A stretch of 64,000 nucleotides of DNA from an uncultured Oscillospiraceae bacterium (GCA_910587335.1 CAJUMG010000001.1:62001-126000), one strand, 5' to 3'. Positions 1-9,019 are shown, counted from the first letter of the stretch. Notes: generated by a model from the letters alone, not told the origin. Program-made: numbers and translations.

Positions 1-231
1 ATGACATTGGATCAGCTTCCGATTGGGAAGCAGGCACGTATTCTCTCGGTTGGCGGAGAAGGGGCGCTGCGGCGGCGGTTGTTGGACATGGGACTCACAC
101 CCCATACAAAGCTGATGGTGCGGAAGGTGGCTCCTATGGGGGACCCGATCGAGCTGCATGTTCGCAGCTATGAACTGACGATCCGGCTGGATGACGCACA
201 GAACATTGAGATTGAGGAGGAACCGGTATGA
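1..231 (+). CDS. feoA: Ferrous iron transport protein A (FeoA)
   Basis: Small SH3-like cytoplasmic protein of 76 residues, the usual FeoA length, that assists the FeoB ferrous iron channel. The family pattern is visible: an N-terminal LDQLPIGKQARI strand, the RRRLLDMGLTP helix near residues 24-36 and a final strand before an acidic tail. It overlaps feoB by 4 bases (ATGA), so the two are translationally coupled. The ATG is the first base of the window; length and N-terminus suggest it is the true start, but its ribosome site and promoter lie outside. Confidence 0.93.
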   Translation: MTLDQLPIGKQARILSVGGEGALRRRLLDMGLTPHTKLMVRKVAPMGDPIELHVRSYELTIRLDDAQNIEIEEEPV

Positions 232-2237
232 TCTTTGCGCTGGCTGGCAACCAAAACTGCGGAAAAACCACCCTCTTTAATCAGCTTACCGGATCAAACC
301 AGCATGTGGGCAACTTCCCCGGCGTCACGGTGGAAAGAAAGGACGGGCAAATCCGTGGGCAAAAGAACGCCACTGTCGTGGATCTGCCCGGCATCTATTC
401 CCTTTCCCCTTACACCAGTGAGGAGATCGTCACCCGGGATTTTTTGATTCAATCTCATCCGGATGGGATCATCAATATCGTGGATGCCACCAACATTGAA
501 CGCAACCTGTATTTAAGTCTTCAGCTAATCGAGCTAAATATCCCCATGGTCATTGCGCTAAATATGATGGATGAGGTGCGGGCCAACGGCGGAACCATTA
601 AAATCCAGCAGATGCAGGAGGCGTTGGGGGTCCCGGTGGTCCCCATTTCCGCCAGCAAAAATGAAGGGGTCGACGAGCTGATCGACACGGCGATGGAGGT
701 TGCCGCCAAAAGGCAAAGACCCCAGCGGCTGGACTTCTGTGCCGGGCCGGTGCATCGCTCCATCCATGCGGTGGCTCATCTGGTGGAGGATCACGCCCAA
801 CGGATGAATATCCCCGCCCGATTCGCGGCGACCAAGCTGGTAGAAGGGGACGAAATTATCCGGCAGTCTTTGCAGCTTTCGGAAAATGAGCTGGATATGA
901 TCGAGCACAGCGTAGACGAAATGGAAAAGGAGCTGGGCACCGACCGCGAAGCGGCCCTTGCGGATATGCGCTATACGTTTATTGAAGGGGTCTGCGATGA
1001 CTCGGTCGTCAAGGGCCATCAGAGCCGGGAGAGCGCCCGCAGCGTAAAAATAGACAGTGTGCTGACCCATAAGTACCTTGCCATTCCGATCTTTTTAGGG
1101 ATTATGATGCTGATTTTCTGGTTGACCTTTGGCGTTATCGGGCCGGTGCTAAGCGGCTGGCTCTCCTGGGGAATCGATGGGATCACCCATTTGGCGGATC
1201 AGGCTCTCACCGCCTACCAGATCAATCCGGTAGTACATAGCTTGGTGATTGACGGGGCTTTTGCCGGGGTGGGAAGCGTCCTTTCCTTTTTGCCGATCAT
1301 CGTCGTACTGTTTTTCTTTCTCTCGATTCTGGAGGACAGCGGCTACATGGCGCGGATTGCTTTTGTGATGGATAAGCTTTTGCGAAAAATCGGGCTGTCC
1401 GGCCGCAGCTTTGTCCCCATGCTCATCGGCTTTGGATGCAGCGTTCCCGCCATTCTGGCTACACGCACCCTTTCCAGCGAACGGGACCGAAAGATGACCA
1501 TTTTGCTGACGCCGTTTATGTCCTGTAGCGCCAAGCTGCCCATCTATGCCGTCTTTTCCACCGCATTTTTCCCTGACTACGCGGCGCTTGTCATGATTGG
1601 GCTGTATGTTTTCGGTATTCTTACCGCTATTTTGTGCGGATGGATTTTCAAGCATACCCTCTTCAAGGGACAGCCGGTTCCCTTTGTCATGGAATTGCCC
1701 AACTATCGGTTCCCCAGCGGCAAAAGCGTGCTCCGATTGATTTACGATAAAGCCAAGGATTTTGTCGTTCGGGCTTTTACGGTTATTTTTATCGCGACCT
1801 TGATCATATGGTTTTTACAGACCTTTGACACGCGGTTGAACGTAGTCCAGTCCAGTGCGCAGAGTATGCTTTCGGATGTGGGACGGTTCATTGCACCGAT
1901 TTTCGCGCCGCTCGGTTTCAGCGACTGGCGAATCTCCACTTCGCTGATTACCGGGTTTACCGCTAAAGAGGCTGTGGTCAGCACCCTGGCCGTCCTCACC
2001 GGCACCAGCGTTGCCACCCTACCTCAGGCGCTTTCGCAGCTTTTTGCCACCCCGCTGGCAGCAGCCGCTTTTCTGGTCTTTACTTTGCTATATACTCCCT
2101 GTGTGGCGGCAATCGGCGCAGTCAAGCGGGAGATGGGCAGCGGTTGGTATGCTTTGGCAGTAGCGGCCTTTCAAACCGGTATCGCCTGGGTAATGGCCTT
2201 TTTGCTGTTTCAGATCGGCAGTATTTTACTACATTAG
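228..2237 (+). CDS. feoB: Ferrous iron transporter FeoB
   Basis: GTPase-coupled Fe(II) importer of the inner membrane, 669 residues, full length. The N-terminal G domain shows the P-loop GNQNCGKT (residues 7-14), the DLPG switch near 52 and NMMD as the G4 box near 111. A helical spacer follows to about residue 260, then the membrane part with paired gate repeats, including the SGYMARIAFVMD and FMSCSAKLPIY segments. It is co-transcribed with feoA upstream and a Cys-rich peptide 10 bases downstream. Feo operons are commonly Fur- or DtxR-controlled, but any operator would lie left of the window. Confidence 0.97.
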   Translation: MIFALAGNQNCGKTTLFNQLTGSNQHVGNFPGVTVERKDGQIRGQKNATVVDLPGIYSLSPYTSEEIVTRDFLIQSHPDGIINIVDATNIERNLYLSLQLIELNIPMVIALNMMDEVRANGGTIKIQQMQEALGVPVVPISASKNEGVDELIDTAMEVAAKRQRPQRLDFCAGPVHRSIHAVAHLVEDHAQRMNIPARFAATKLVEGDEIIRQSLQLSENELDMIEHSVDEMEKELGTDREAALADMRYTFIEGVCDDSVVKGHQSRESARSVKIDSVLTHKYLAIPIFLGIMMLIFWLTFGVIGPVLSGWLSWGIDGITHLADQALTAYQINPVVHSLVIDGAFAGVGSVLSFLPIIVVLFFFLSILEDSGYMARIAFVMDKLLRKIGLSGRSFVPMLIGFGCSVPAILATRTLSSERDRKMTILLTPFMSCSAKLPIYAVFSTAFFPDYAALVMIGLYVFGILTAILCGWIFKHTLFKGQPVPFVMELPNYRFPSGKSVLRLIYDKAKDFVVRAFTVIFIATLIIWFLQTFDTRLNVVQSSAQSMLSDVGRFIAPIFAPLGFSDWRISTSLITGFTAKEAVVSTLAVLTGTSVATLPQALSQLFATPLAAAAFLVFTLLYTPCVAAIGAVKREMGSGWYALAVAAFQTGIAWVMAFLLFQIGSILLH

Positions 2238-2247
2238 GAGGGATTTT

Positions 2248-2460
2248 ATGTCTTTAGCGGATTATATCATTCTGGCTGTTATTGTTCTGGCCGCCGTGGG
2301 AGCCATTTGCTATGTACGGTACCACCCCTGTGACTGCTCTAAAGATTGTTCCTCCTGCGGTCACAGCTGTGCGCGAAAAAAAGCCGACCTCCCCAACGCC
2401 GAGCCAGAGAAAAAAGGCGATCAGGAAAAAAGAGAGCCCATCAATGACGGGGAAATGTAA
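2248..2460 (+). CDS. FeoB-associated Cys-rich membrane peptide
   Basis: Seventy-residue single-span membrane peptide beginning 10 bases after feoB, behind a GGAGG ribosome site. One hydrophobic helix (about residues 5-23) is followed by a Cys cluster (CDCSKDCSSCGHSC, residues 28-41) and a charged Lys/Glu tail. This is the pattern of the FeoB-associated Cys-rich peptides that take the FeoC position in many Clostridia. A role in iron handling or Feo complex stability is inferred from position; the biochemical function is not established. Confidence 0.85.
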   Translation: MSLADYIILAVIVLAAVGAICYVRYHPCDCSKDCSSCGHSCARKKADLPNAEPEKKGDQEKREPINDGEM

Positions 2461-2515
2461 ATGCCCTATCCTCGCCGGTCGTTAGCCGGACCTTTGCATC
2501 TGTTTTAAAAATTTA

Positions 2516-2553
2516 AAAGGCGGTCCGCTCTAAAAAAAGCGGACCGCCTTTTT
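2516..2553 (+). terminator. Terminator of the feo operon
   Basis: A GC-rich inverted repeat (AAGGCGGTCCGCT paired with AGCGGACCGCCTT) is followed by a T tract, 56 bases after the Cys-rich peptide. Confidence 0.9.
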
Positions 2554-2604
2554 GCAATATTTTTTCCACGCATATCTAACAGAAATCGAAAATTTTTTCT
2601 GCTC

Positions 2605-2660
2605 TTGACAAAAATAAAGACACATGATAGGTTATACGTGTAGTTATCCCAAGCTAACTG
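2605..2660 (+). promoter_or_regulatory. Putative promoter and dyad ahead of the ZIP transporter
   Basis: A perfect -35 TTGACA at 2605-2610 is followed by weak -10 candidates (TAGGTT at 17 bases, or GTTATA at 20). Just downstream, AGTTA-N9-TAACT (2642-2660) forms a short dyad that could be a metalloregulator operator. The -35 is clear; the -10 and the operator are guesses. Confidence 0.45.
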
Positions 2661-2678
2661 CAGAATGGAGATGCATCA

Positions 2679-3461
2679 ATGTCAATAGGTGTATTACAAG
2701 GGATCCTTTTCCCTTTTTTGGGGACGGTCCTAGGGGCCGCCTGCGTATTTGCCATGGGCGGTACACTTCACCCAGTCCTCCAGCGAGCTTTAACCGGTTT
2801 TGCCGCCGGCGTGATGGTCGCGGCATCCATCTGGAGCCTTCTGATCCCCGCCATAGAGCAATCAAAGACCATGGGACAATGGGCCTTTGTTCCAGCGGTG
2901 GTTGGTTTTTGGCTGGGTATTCTATTTTTGCTTTTGTTGGATAAAACCATTCCCCATCTTCATCAAAACAGCGGTCAGGCGGAGGGGCCTTCTACCCGAC
3001 TAAAGAAAACGACCATGCTGGTGCTGGCGGTTGCCCTTCACAACATCCCGGAGGGGATGGCTGTAGGGGCTGTTCTAGCCGGCTGGAGAGCTGGAAGCGA
3101 AACGATCACTGTTACCAGTGCATTGGCGCTGTCCATTGGCATCGCAGTCCAGAACTTTCCAGAGGGCGCAATCATCTCCATGCCCCTTCGGGCAGAGGGG
3201 ATGGGAAAGGGGCGATCCTTTCTTTATGGCGTCTTATCCGGTATAGTGGAACCGGCGGCCGCTGTACTGACCATTGGGGCGGCGGGATTTATTCTGCCGG
3301 CTTTGCCCTATCTGCTCAGTTTCGCAGCAGGTGCTATGGTCTATGTTGTTGTAGAGGAATTGATTCCAGAGACTTCCGCCGGGCCACACTCTAATCTCGG
3401 CACCTTGTTTTTTGCCGCTGGCTTTACTGTCATGCTGGCATTGGATCTGGCGCTGGGGTAA
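2679..3461 (+). CDS. ZIP family divalent metal transporter
   Basis: 260-residue polytopic protein of the ZIP (ZupT/GufA-like) family, importing Zn(II) or related divalent metals. About eight membrane segments are visible. The family's metal-binding helices carry HNIPEGMA (about residues 114-121) and NFPEGAI (about 152-158), matching the conserved HNxPEG and N-PEG signatures of helices IV and V. The start follows a GGAG site 9 bases upstream. It is monocistronic, with its own promoter-like region and a downstream terminator. Substrate (Zn, Fe or Mn) cannot be told from sequence; proximity to feo fits a metal-homeostasis cluster. Confidence 0.9.
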   Translation: MSIGVLQGILFPFLGTVLGAACVFAMGGTLHPVLQRALTGFAAGVMVAASIWSLLIPAIEQSKTMGQWAFVPAVVGFWLGILFLLLLDKTIPHLHQNSGQAEGPSTRLKKTTMLVLAVALHNIPEGMAVGAVLAGWRAGSETITVTSALALSIGIAVQNFPEGAIISMPLRAEGMGKGRSFLYGVLSGIVEPAAAVLTIGAAGFILPALPYLLSFAAGAMVYVVVEELIPETSAGPHSNLGTLFFAAGFTVMLALDLALG

Positions 3462-3520
3462 ATAAAAAATGTATTCCACTCTGACTCCGAGCAGAATACG
3501 GAAAGCAAGCATACACCTGT

Positions 3521-3557
3521 AAAACGGCATCGCCCATAAAGAGACGATGCCGTTTTT
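3521..3557. terminator. Terminator between convergent genes
   Basis: Stem AAAACGGCATCG/CGATGCCGTTTT with a 12-base loop and flanking A/T tracts on both sides. It can serve the ZIP gene rightward and the XRE regulator leftward. Confidence 0.88.
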
Positions 3558-3589
3558 CGTGCTTCCAATTGGAATGACAAAGCGCTTTT

Positions 3590-3922
3590 TTACTCATAGA
3601 GCCGGACAGCCGTACACAAAAGCTCCCATAAAAGCTGCTGTTTTTTTGGCGGCTGCTGGCAAAACAGCTCATAACTTTTTAAGGGAAGCGGATTTGTTTC
3701 TTCGGTGCGATCGCCGATTTTTTCGAAAAACTTTTCCAATGTTGTATCCAGCGCGGTACATAGCTTCAGCATCGTTTCAATGCTGGCGTTTTTTTCGCCT
3801 CTTTCAATCTGTCCAATATAAGTATAATGTAAACCGGCCCGCTCCGCCAGCGCTTCTTGGCTGATTCCAAGGCGCTGCCGCTGGGCGCGGACCCGTTCTC
3901 CAACAATTTGCAGTATATCCAT
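3590..3922 (-). CDS. XRE-family transcriptional regulator
   Basis: 110-residue DNA-binding protein. A Cro/C1-type helix-turn-helix occupies residues 6-62 (RLGISQEALAERAGLHYTYI as the two DNA-contact helices, then the GEKNASIETML helix). A short C-terminal extension has no recognisable sensor domain. It is transcribed divergently from the TM2-domain gene across a 132-base spacer that holds a dyad over that gene's -35 box, so it is the likely local repressor. An AGGGTGG ribosome site precedes the start. Ligand unknown. Confidence 0.85.
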   Translation of the reverse strand: MDILQIVGERVRAQRQRLGISQEALAERAGLHYTYIGQIERGEKNASIETMLKLCTALDTTLEKFFEKIGDRTEETNPLPLKSYELFCQQPPKKQQLLWELLCTAVRLYE

Positions 3923-3974
3923 TTGACCACCCTAATATAGTCTATCGTCTTTTTATTTGCTTTTACACATACTA

Positions 3975-4003
3975 TTGACATAATTCGTCAATGGATGTAT
4001 ACT
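3975..4003 (+). promoter_or_regulatory. Promoter with overlapping dyad, TM2 gene
   Basis: TTGACA (3975-3980) and TATACT (3998-4003) are separated by exactly 17 bases, a near-consensus sigma-A promoter. The -35 is one half of a perfect TTGAC-N7-GTCAA dyad (3975-3991), well placed for repression by the divergent XRE regulator. Confidence 0.75.
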
Positions 4004-4054
4004 ATAATCATGTTTTTTAAAAAATAAGATACGATAATCTATTGTGGGGGAACG

Positions 4055-4285
4055 ATGAAAGAGAGAAAACGTACCTATGGGAAGGCCTATTTCCCCCTTT
4101 CCTGTGAAAAGTGGACCGCCTATTTTCTCTGTCTTTTTGGCGGATGGGCTGGTGCGCATAAATTTTATGAGGGGAAAACTGCGCAGGGAATTCTTTACCT
4201 TTTAACCTTTGGCCTTTTGGGATTGGGCTGGATCATTGATCTAATGGTTATTCTGTGCAGAAAGGGCAATTATTATGACACATAA
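4055..4285 (+). CDS. TM2 domain-containing membrane protein
   Basis: 76-residue protein with a charged N-terminus and a two-helix TM2 domain. The first span (YFLCLFGGWAGAHKFY, about residues 23-38) has the family's G-G-A-H-FY signature; the second is GILYLLTFGLLGLGWIIDL. TM2 proteins have no settled bacterial function. A GGGGG-containing ribosome site lies just upstream of the ATG. It stands alone between a strong promoter and a strong terminator and is divergent from an XRE regulator. Confidence 0.85.
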   Translation: MKERKRTYGKAYFPLSCEKWTAYFLCLFGGWAGAHKFYEGKTAQGILYLLTFGLLGLGWIIDLMVILCRKGNYYDT

Positions 4286-4301
4286 ACTCCTATTCTCTAA
4301 C

Positions 4302-4340
4302 AAAGGAAAAAGCCTGGGACTTTCCCAGGCTTTTTCCTTT
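4302..4340. terminator. Strong bidirectional terminator
   Basis: An 18-base perfect stem (AAAGGAAAAAGCCTGGGA and its complement) with a 3-base loop, flanked by A and T runs. It lies between the convergent TM2 and amidohydrolase genes. Confidence 0.93.
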
Positions 4341-4398
4341 TATACAAACGATTTAAAAATGCTATTCAAGCCGCGAAAAATGGAATCTTCCCCTTTGC

Positions 4399-5838
4399 TT
4401 ATATAGTCCCGGTGATATGGGGTTTCGCATCTTTCGGGACAGCGCAAACATAAACGCCGCCGGTGGTCTTTTGGTGCTCTTCTCCTGCTTTTTGTAAAAG
4501 CGAAGGATCCTCCAACACGGTCACCGCCGCATGAGCGATGGCCTTGGCCGCCGCCAGCATCCCCTTTTCGCCAACACTGGTACCGCCCTGGGCCGCCAGC
4601 TGCCAGGAATGCCCAGAAGTGCCAATGGCATAACAAGCGGCATTTAGCCAGGCTGTCGGCGCCACATAGCTGACATCTCCCACATCGGTGGAGCCAAACA
4701 GCGGAGTGGTCGGGAACCGCAGCGGAAAGACCACATACTGTAAAGGCTGACCTAAAAACATCGGGACATATGCTTCCCCAAATTTGGAGCCATAGGCTTT
4801 TACCTTGGCCTCTACCTCCGCCGCCGGATAGTTTTGTTGGAATGATCGGGCGATTTCCCGGTCTTTCTCATCGAACAATGGCGCACCGGTGGCCTCGAAG
4901 CTTTTTTGCAGTACCTCGCTCAGCACATGATTGGGCAGGTAGTCGCACATGCCGTCTGTCGGAAGAATCTCCACCGTTGTACCGGTCATCAACGCCGCGC
5001 CTCGGGCACAGTTATCCACCCGCTCCCGCAGCTCCAGCGCCTGGCTGATTTTAGGCGATCGAATAAAATAATATAAAGCCGCATGATCCTGGACTACGTT
5101 GGGTGCGGCGCCGCCGGCATCCTGGTAGGCGTAATGGACCCGCGCCTCCTGAATCATGTGCTCCCGCAGATAGTTGACCCCCACGTTCATCAGCTCGCAG
5201 GCATCCAGAGCGCTGCGGCCCAGGTGTGGCTGACCCGCCGCATGGGTCGCCCGGCCATGGAACCGATAAACAGAGCTGACCGCTGCCAGAGAATGTTCGC
5301 CCATAATAGAATTATTGCTGCCCGGGTGCCAGGTAAAGACACCGTCCAGTCGGTCGAAAATTCCGTCTCGGGACATGTAGACCTTTGCACTGCCGTTTTC
5401 CTCCGCCGGACAGCCGTAAAAAGCAACCGTACCGGAAAGGCCGGTTTCCTGCATATAATCTTTGACCGCTACAGCGGCTGCCGCCGCTCCCACGCCCAGC
5501 AGATTGTGACCGCAACCATGCCCCGCCCCGCCAGGGACGATCTCCTCTCGCCGGTTACATCCGGCTTTCTGGCTTAATGAGGGCAATGCGTCGTATTCAC
5601 CTAAAATCCCGATGACCGGTTTTTGGCTGCCGTATTCCGCTACAAATGCTGTTGGAATCCCCGCCAAGCCGCTGGTAATCCGAAAGCCCTCCTGCTCCAG
5701 CAGATCGGTTAGGGCCTTTACCGATTTTTCTTCCTGAAAGGCAAGCTCCGCGTAATTCCATATTTCTTCGCTGAGTCTGCGGTACTTTTCCGCATTTTTT
5801 TGCACAAATTGGGTGATTTTCTCCGCTAAACGATCCAT
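4399..5838 (-). CDS. M20-family amidohydrolase (AbgB-like), copy 1
   Basis: 479-residue metallo-amidohydrolase of the M20D group, closest in style to AbgB-type p-aminobenzoyl-glutamate hydrolases and N-acyl amino acid hydrolases. Metal-site motifs visible are GEYDALP (about residue 79), GHGCGHNLLG (about 106), CPAEENGSAK (about 143) and the HATHAAG-type dimerisation insert (RATHAAGQPHLGRS, about 195-208). TSGHSW near the C-terminus matches the final metal or substrate histidine. The start follows AAGGAGAAGG. It lies 42 bases downstream of a second copy, with which it probably forms an operon. Exact substrate unknown. Confidence 0.88.
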   Translation of the reverse strand: MDRLAEKITQFVQKNAEKYRRLSEEIWNYAELAFQEEKSVKALTDLLEQEGFRITSGLAGIPTAFVAEYGSQKPVIGILGEYDALPSLSQKAGCNRREEIVPGGAGHGCGHNLLGVGAAAAAVAVKDYMQETGLSGTVAFYGCPAEENGSAKVYMSRDGIFDRLDGVFTWHPGSNNSIMGEHSLAAVSSVYRFHGRATHAAGQPHLGRSALDACELMNVGVNYLREHMIQEARVHYAYQDAGGAAPNVVQDHAALYYFIRSPKISQALELRERVDNCARGAALMTGTTVEILPTDGMCDYLPNHVLSEVLQKSFEATGAPLFDEKDREIARSFQQNYPAAEVEAKVKAYGSKFGEAYVPMFLGQPLQYVVFPLRFPTTPLFGSTDVGDVSYVAPTAWLNAACYAIGTSGHSWQLAAQGGTSVGEKGMLAAAKAIAHAAVTVLEDPSLLQKAGEEHQKTTGGVYVCAVPKDAKPHITGTI

Positions 5839-5879
5839 TTTCCTTCTCCTTTTATCGCTCCTGAAAAGCTATACCGGGC

Positions 5880-7337
5880 TTATTTTACACCGTCCAGCAT
5901 TGGTTTGGTATCCTCGGGAACCGGGCAGATATACTTTCCGCCGGTGGCCTTTTGATACTCCTCCTTCGCCTTTTGCAGCATCTCCGGGTTTTGCATGGCG
6001 CTGACCGCCGCATGGGCCATAACCTTTGCCGCAGCAAGCATCCCTTCATGGCCAATCCCGCATCCGCTTTGGGCGGTCAGCTGCCAGGAGTGGCCGGGTG
6101 TGCCGATGGCATAGGTAGCCATATTGAGCTGCGCTGTCGGACAGGCATAGCTAACGTCTCCCACATCGGTAGAGCCGGGACTGGCCGTTGGGTCAAACCG
6201 CAAAGGCAAAACAATATCCATCAATGCTTTTCCCTTGAGCTGTTCCGCAATTTGGGGACCATAATCCTTTTCATAGGACGCATTTTTTTCTTTCAGCTCC
6301 GCCGCCGAATACCCCTCCTGGAATTTAGCCGCCAGATTTTTGTCCTCTTCGGTAAACCGGGGCGCGCCAACCGCTTCCAGTCCCTGCTGGAGCAGGGCGC
6401 TGAGGGTCTGATTGGGGGTAAAGTCACACTGACCGTCGATGGTGGTGATCTCCACCGTTGTACCGGTCATCAGCGCCGCACCCCGGGCGCAGTTGTCCAC
6501 CCGTTCCCTTAATTCCACCGCCTGGGCAACCTTTGGCGAACGGACAAAATAGTATAGCGCCGCATGATCCTGCACTACATTGGGTGCGGCACCGCCGGCA
6601 TCCCGGTAAGCGTAATGGATCCGCGCCTCCTGGATCATATGCTCCCGCAGATAGTTGACCCCCACATTCATCAGCTCGCAGGCATCCAGAGCGCTGCGGC
6701 CCAAATGGGGCTGACCTGCCGCGTGGGTTGCCCGGCCATGGAAGCGGTATAGAACGCCGATACAGGCCAGGCTGCTGCATCCGTCCACTTCGTTTCGGCT
6801 GGAGGGGTGCCAGGTAAAGGCGCCGTCCAACCCATCAAAAATGCCCGCCTTGGCCATGAACATCTTACCGCTGCCATCTTCCTCCGCCGGGCAGCCATAA
6901 TAGATCACCGTACCGGGCAAGGAATGCTCCTGCATATAGGCTTTGACCGCCAGCGCCGCCGCTAAAGAGCCAACACCCAAGGCATTGTGGCCACAGCCGT
7001 GTCCTGCTTTGCCATTTTGGAACAAGGCCCGCTGGGTGCTGCCCGCCTTTTGGCTCAGGTCAAACAATGCGTCGTATTCACCCAAAAAACCAATGCGGGG
7101 ATTCCCTTTGCCATAGGTGGCGACAAACGCCGTCGGGATACCGGCGACCCCTTTTTCGACCAAAAAGCCCTCTTCCTCCAAGCACTGCTCCAGCGCCTTG
7201 GCCGACTGAAACTCCTGAAAGCCCACCTCCGCGTAGCGCCAGATCTCTTCGCTGAGAGAAATGAGCTTTTGCCTTTTCTGTTCAATATATCCATCCAAAA
7301 TTTTTGCCAATTTTTCCAAAGCCGCCGCTCCTTCCAT
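5880..7337 (-). CDS. M20-family amidohydrolase (AbgB-like), copy 2
   Basis: 485-residue paralogue of the downstream gene with the same metal motifs (GEYDALF, GHGCGHNALG, CPAEEDGSGK, RATHAAGQPHLGRS, TPGHSW). I place the start at 7337 (MEGAA) because AAAGGA lies 5 bases upstream; an in-frame ATG at 7400 has no such support. The central block that M20 enzymes use for dimerisation is nearly identical between the copies, while both ends have diverged, which suggests gene conversion or strong constraint. The pair may cleave folate breakdown products or acylated amino acids; substrate inferred only from family. Confidence 0.87.
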   Translation of the reverse strand: MEGAAALEKLAKILDGYIEQKRQKLISLSEEIWRYAEVGFQEFQSAKALEQCLEEEGFLVEKGVAGIPTAFVATYGKGNPRIGFLGEYDALFDLSQKAGSTQRALFQNGKAGHGCGHNALGVGSLAAALAVKAYMQEHSLPGTVIYYGCPAEEDGSGKMFMAKAGIFDGLDGAFTWHPSSRNEVDGCSSLACIGVLYRFHGRATHAAGQPHLGRSALDACELMNVGVNYLREHMIQEARIHYAYRDAGGAAPNVVQDHAALYYFVRSPKVAQAVELRERVDNCARGAALMTGTTVEITTIDGQCDFTPNQTLSALLQQGLEAVGAPRFTEEDKNLAAKFQEGYSAAELKEKNASYEKDYGPQIAEQLKGKALMDIVLPLRFDPTASPGSTDVGDVSYACPTAQLNMATYAIGTPGHSWQLTAQSGCGIGHEGMLAAAKVMAHAAVSAMQNPEMLQKAKEEYQKATGGKYICPVPEDTKPMLDGVK

Positions 7338-7401
7338 TTTATCCTTTTCTTTTATTCTACTGTTCCGAGGAAAAAAAGTAAAGCTTTTCCCTGGCCGCAT
7401 C

Positions 7402-7430
7402 TTGTAAAAATACCGTTTTTTCGCTATAAT
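7402..7430 (+). promoter_or_regulatory. Promoter of the DUF1846 gene
   Basis: TTGTAA (7402-7407), a 17-base spacer, then consensus TATAAT (7425-7430). Transcription would start near 7437, leaving a leader of about 98 bases before the DUF1846 ATG. Confidence 0.75.
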
Positions 7431-7447
7431 GAGAATAGTTAGTACTT

Positions 7448-7524
7448 GTCCGCTTTGAAAAATCCAACGGCCAGAACCGGCATTCCTGGCCGTTTTTCGT
7501 ATGCGGACCTTTAGACGGAAAGGT
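7448..7524 (+). promoter_or_regulatory. Structured, attenuator-like leader of the DUF1846 gene
   Basis: An outer helix GTCCGC (7448-7453) with GCGGAC (7503-7508) encloses a strong hairpin (AACGGCCAG/CTGGCCGTT, 7466-7494) that ends in a T run and looks like an intrinsic terminator. A third helix, ACCTTT (7507-7512) with AAAGGT (7519-7524), overlaps the outer helix by two bases and lies just ahead of the ribosome site. Competing helices plus a terminator shape suggest regulated readthrough. I do not recognise a known riboswitch class here. The hairpin could instead be plain transcriptional insulation. Confidence 0.45.
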
Positions 7525-7534
7525 ATGGGGTTTT

Positions 7535-9019
7535 ATGAGCGGAATCGGATTTGACAATCAAAAGTATGTGCATCTGCAATCGGAACAGATTAAAAAGCGA
7601 ATTGCCCAATTCGGGGGCAAGCTGTATCTGGAATTTGGCGGCAAGCTGTTCGATGATTTTCACGCCTCCCGGGTACTACCGGGTTTTGAGCCGGACAGCA
7701 AGGTAAAACTCCTTTTACAGCTAAAGGATCAGGCGGAAATTGTCATTGTCATCAATGCGTCGGATATTGAAAAGAACAAAATCCGCGGGGATTTGGGCAT
7801 CACCTACGATCTGGATGTACTGCGGCTGATCGACGCTTTCCGCGACATTGGTCTGTATGTCGGCAGTGTAGTGTTGACCCGTTACGCCGGTCAGGCCGCG
7901 GCCGATGCTTTCATCAAGCGCCTAAAGCGGCTGGGTGTGCGGGTATTCCGCCATTACTCCATCGAAGGGTATCCCTCTAATATTCCGCTTATCGTCAGCG
8001 AGCAGGGTTATGGCCGCAACGAATTTATTCAGACCTCCCGCCCGCTGGTGGTCGTTACCGCGCCGGGTCCCGGTTCTGGAAAGATGGCTACCTGCTTATC
8101 CCAGCTGTATCATGAATATAATCGCGGCGTTAAGGCGGGATACGCAAAGTTCGAGACCTTCCCCATCTGGAACATTCCTTTAAATCACCCGGTCAATTTG
8201 GCTTATGAAGCGGCCACGGCTGATTTAAACGATGTCAATATGATCGATCCGTTTCACCTGGAGGCTTACGGCGATACCACCGTTAACTATAATCGAGATG
8301 TGGAAATCTTTCCGGTTTTGCGGGCGATGTTTGAGAGGATTATGGGGAAATGTCCTTATAAATCCCCCACCGATATGGGCGTGAACATGGCCGGCAATGC
8401 GATTGTGGATGATGATATCTGCCGGGAAGCTTCCAAGCAGGAGATTCTGCGCCGCTACTACCAAAGCCTTTGCGAGCGGCGACAGGGTCTGTTGGGTGAG
8501 GATGTAGTGTATAAGCTGGAGCTGCTGATGAATCAGGCGGGAGTTACAACTGCTGACCGCCCTGTGGCCGCTGCCGCCATGAACCGGGCCGAGGCGACCG
8601 GTATGCCTGCGGCCGCGATCCAACTGCCGGACGGGCAAATTGTAACCGGAAAAACCTCTGATCTGCTGGGGTGCTCCGCCGCTCTTTTGCTAAACGCCTT
8701 AAAGGTGCTGGGCGGCATTCAGCACGAAATCCACCTGATTTCCCCCATTGTCATCGGTCCGATTCAAAAGCTTAAAACGCAGGATCTGGGGGGCCATAAT
8801 CCACGGCTGCATACCGATGAGATCCTCATTGCCCTTTCCATCAGCGCGGCGACCAATCCCACCGCCGAGCTGGCAATGAACCAGCTGCCCCGTCTGCGGG
8901 GGTGCGAGGCCCATTCTTCGGTGATTCTTTCTCAGGTGGACGATAGTACCTTTAGAAAGCTGGGCGTCCATCTAACCTGTGAGCCGGCCTATCAAACGAA
9001 GAAGCTCTATCACAAATAA
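7535..9019 (+). CDS. DUF1846 domain-containing protein
   Basis: 494-residue protein that is full length for the DUF1846 family. Recognisable family blocks are [25 protein letters not shown] (about residues 24-48), [24 protein letters not shown] (about 67-90) and a P-loop-like [20 protein letters not shown] segment near 190. The family is common in Firmicutes and its biochemical role is not established; a nucleotide-binding function is suggested by the GPGSGK motif. It sits behind a near-consensus promoter and a structured leader, and mscL follows 15 bases after its stop. Confidence 0.9.
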   Translation: MSGIGFDNQKYVHLQSEQIKKRIAQFGGKLYLEFGGKLFDDFHASRVLPGFEPDSKVKLLLQLKDQAEIVIVINASDIEKNKIRGDLGITYDLDVLRLIDAFRDIGLYVGSVVLTRYAGQAAADAFIKRLKRLGVRVFRHYSIEGYPSNIPLIVSEQGYGRNEFIQTSRPLVVVTAPGPGSGKMATCLSQLYHEYNRGVKAGYAKFETFPIWNIPLNHPVNLAYEAATADLNDVNMIDPFHLEAYGDTTVNYNRDVEIFPVLRAMFERIMGKCPYKSPTDMGVNMAGNAIVDDDICREASKQEILRRYYQSLCERRQGLLGEDVVYKLELLMNQAGVTTADRPVAAAAMNRAEATGMPAAAIQLPDGQIVTGKTSDLLGCSAALLLNALKVLGGIQHEIHLISPIVIGPIQKLKTQDLGGHNPRLHTDEILIALSISAATNPTAELAMNQLPRLRGCEAHSSVILSQVDDSTFRKLGVHLTCEPAYQTKKLYHK

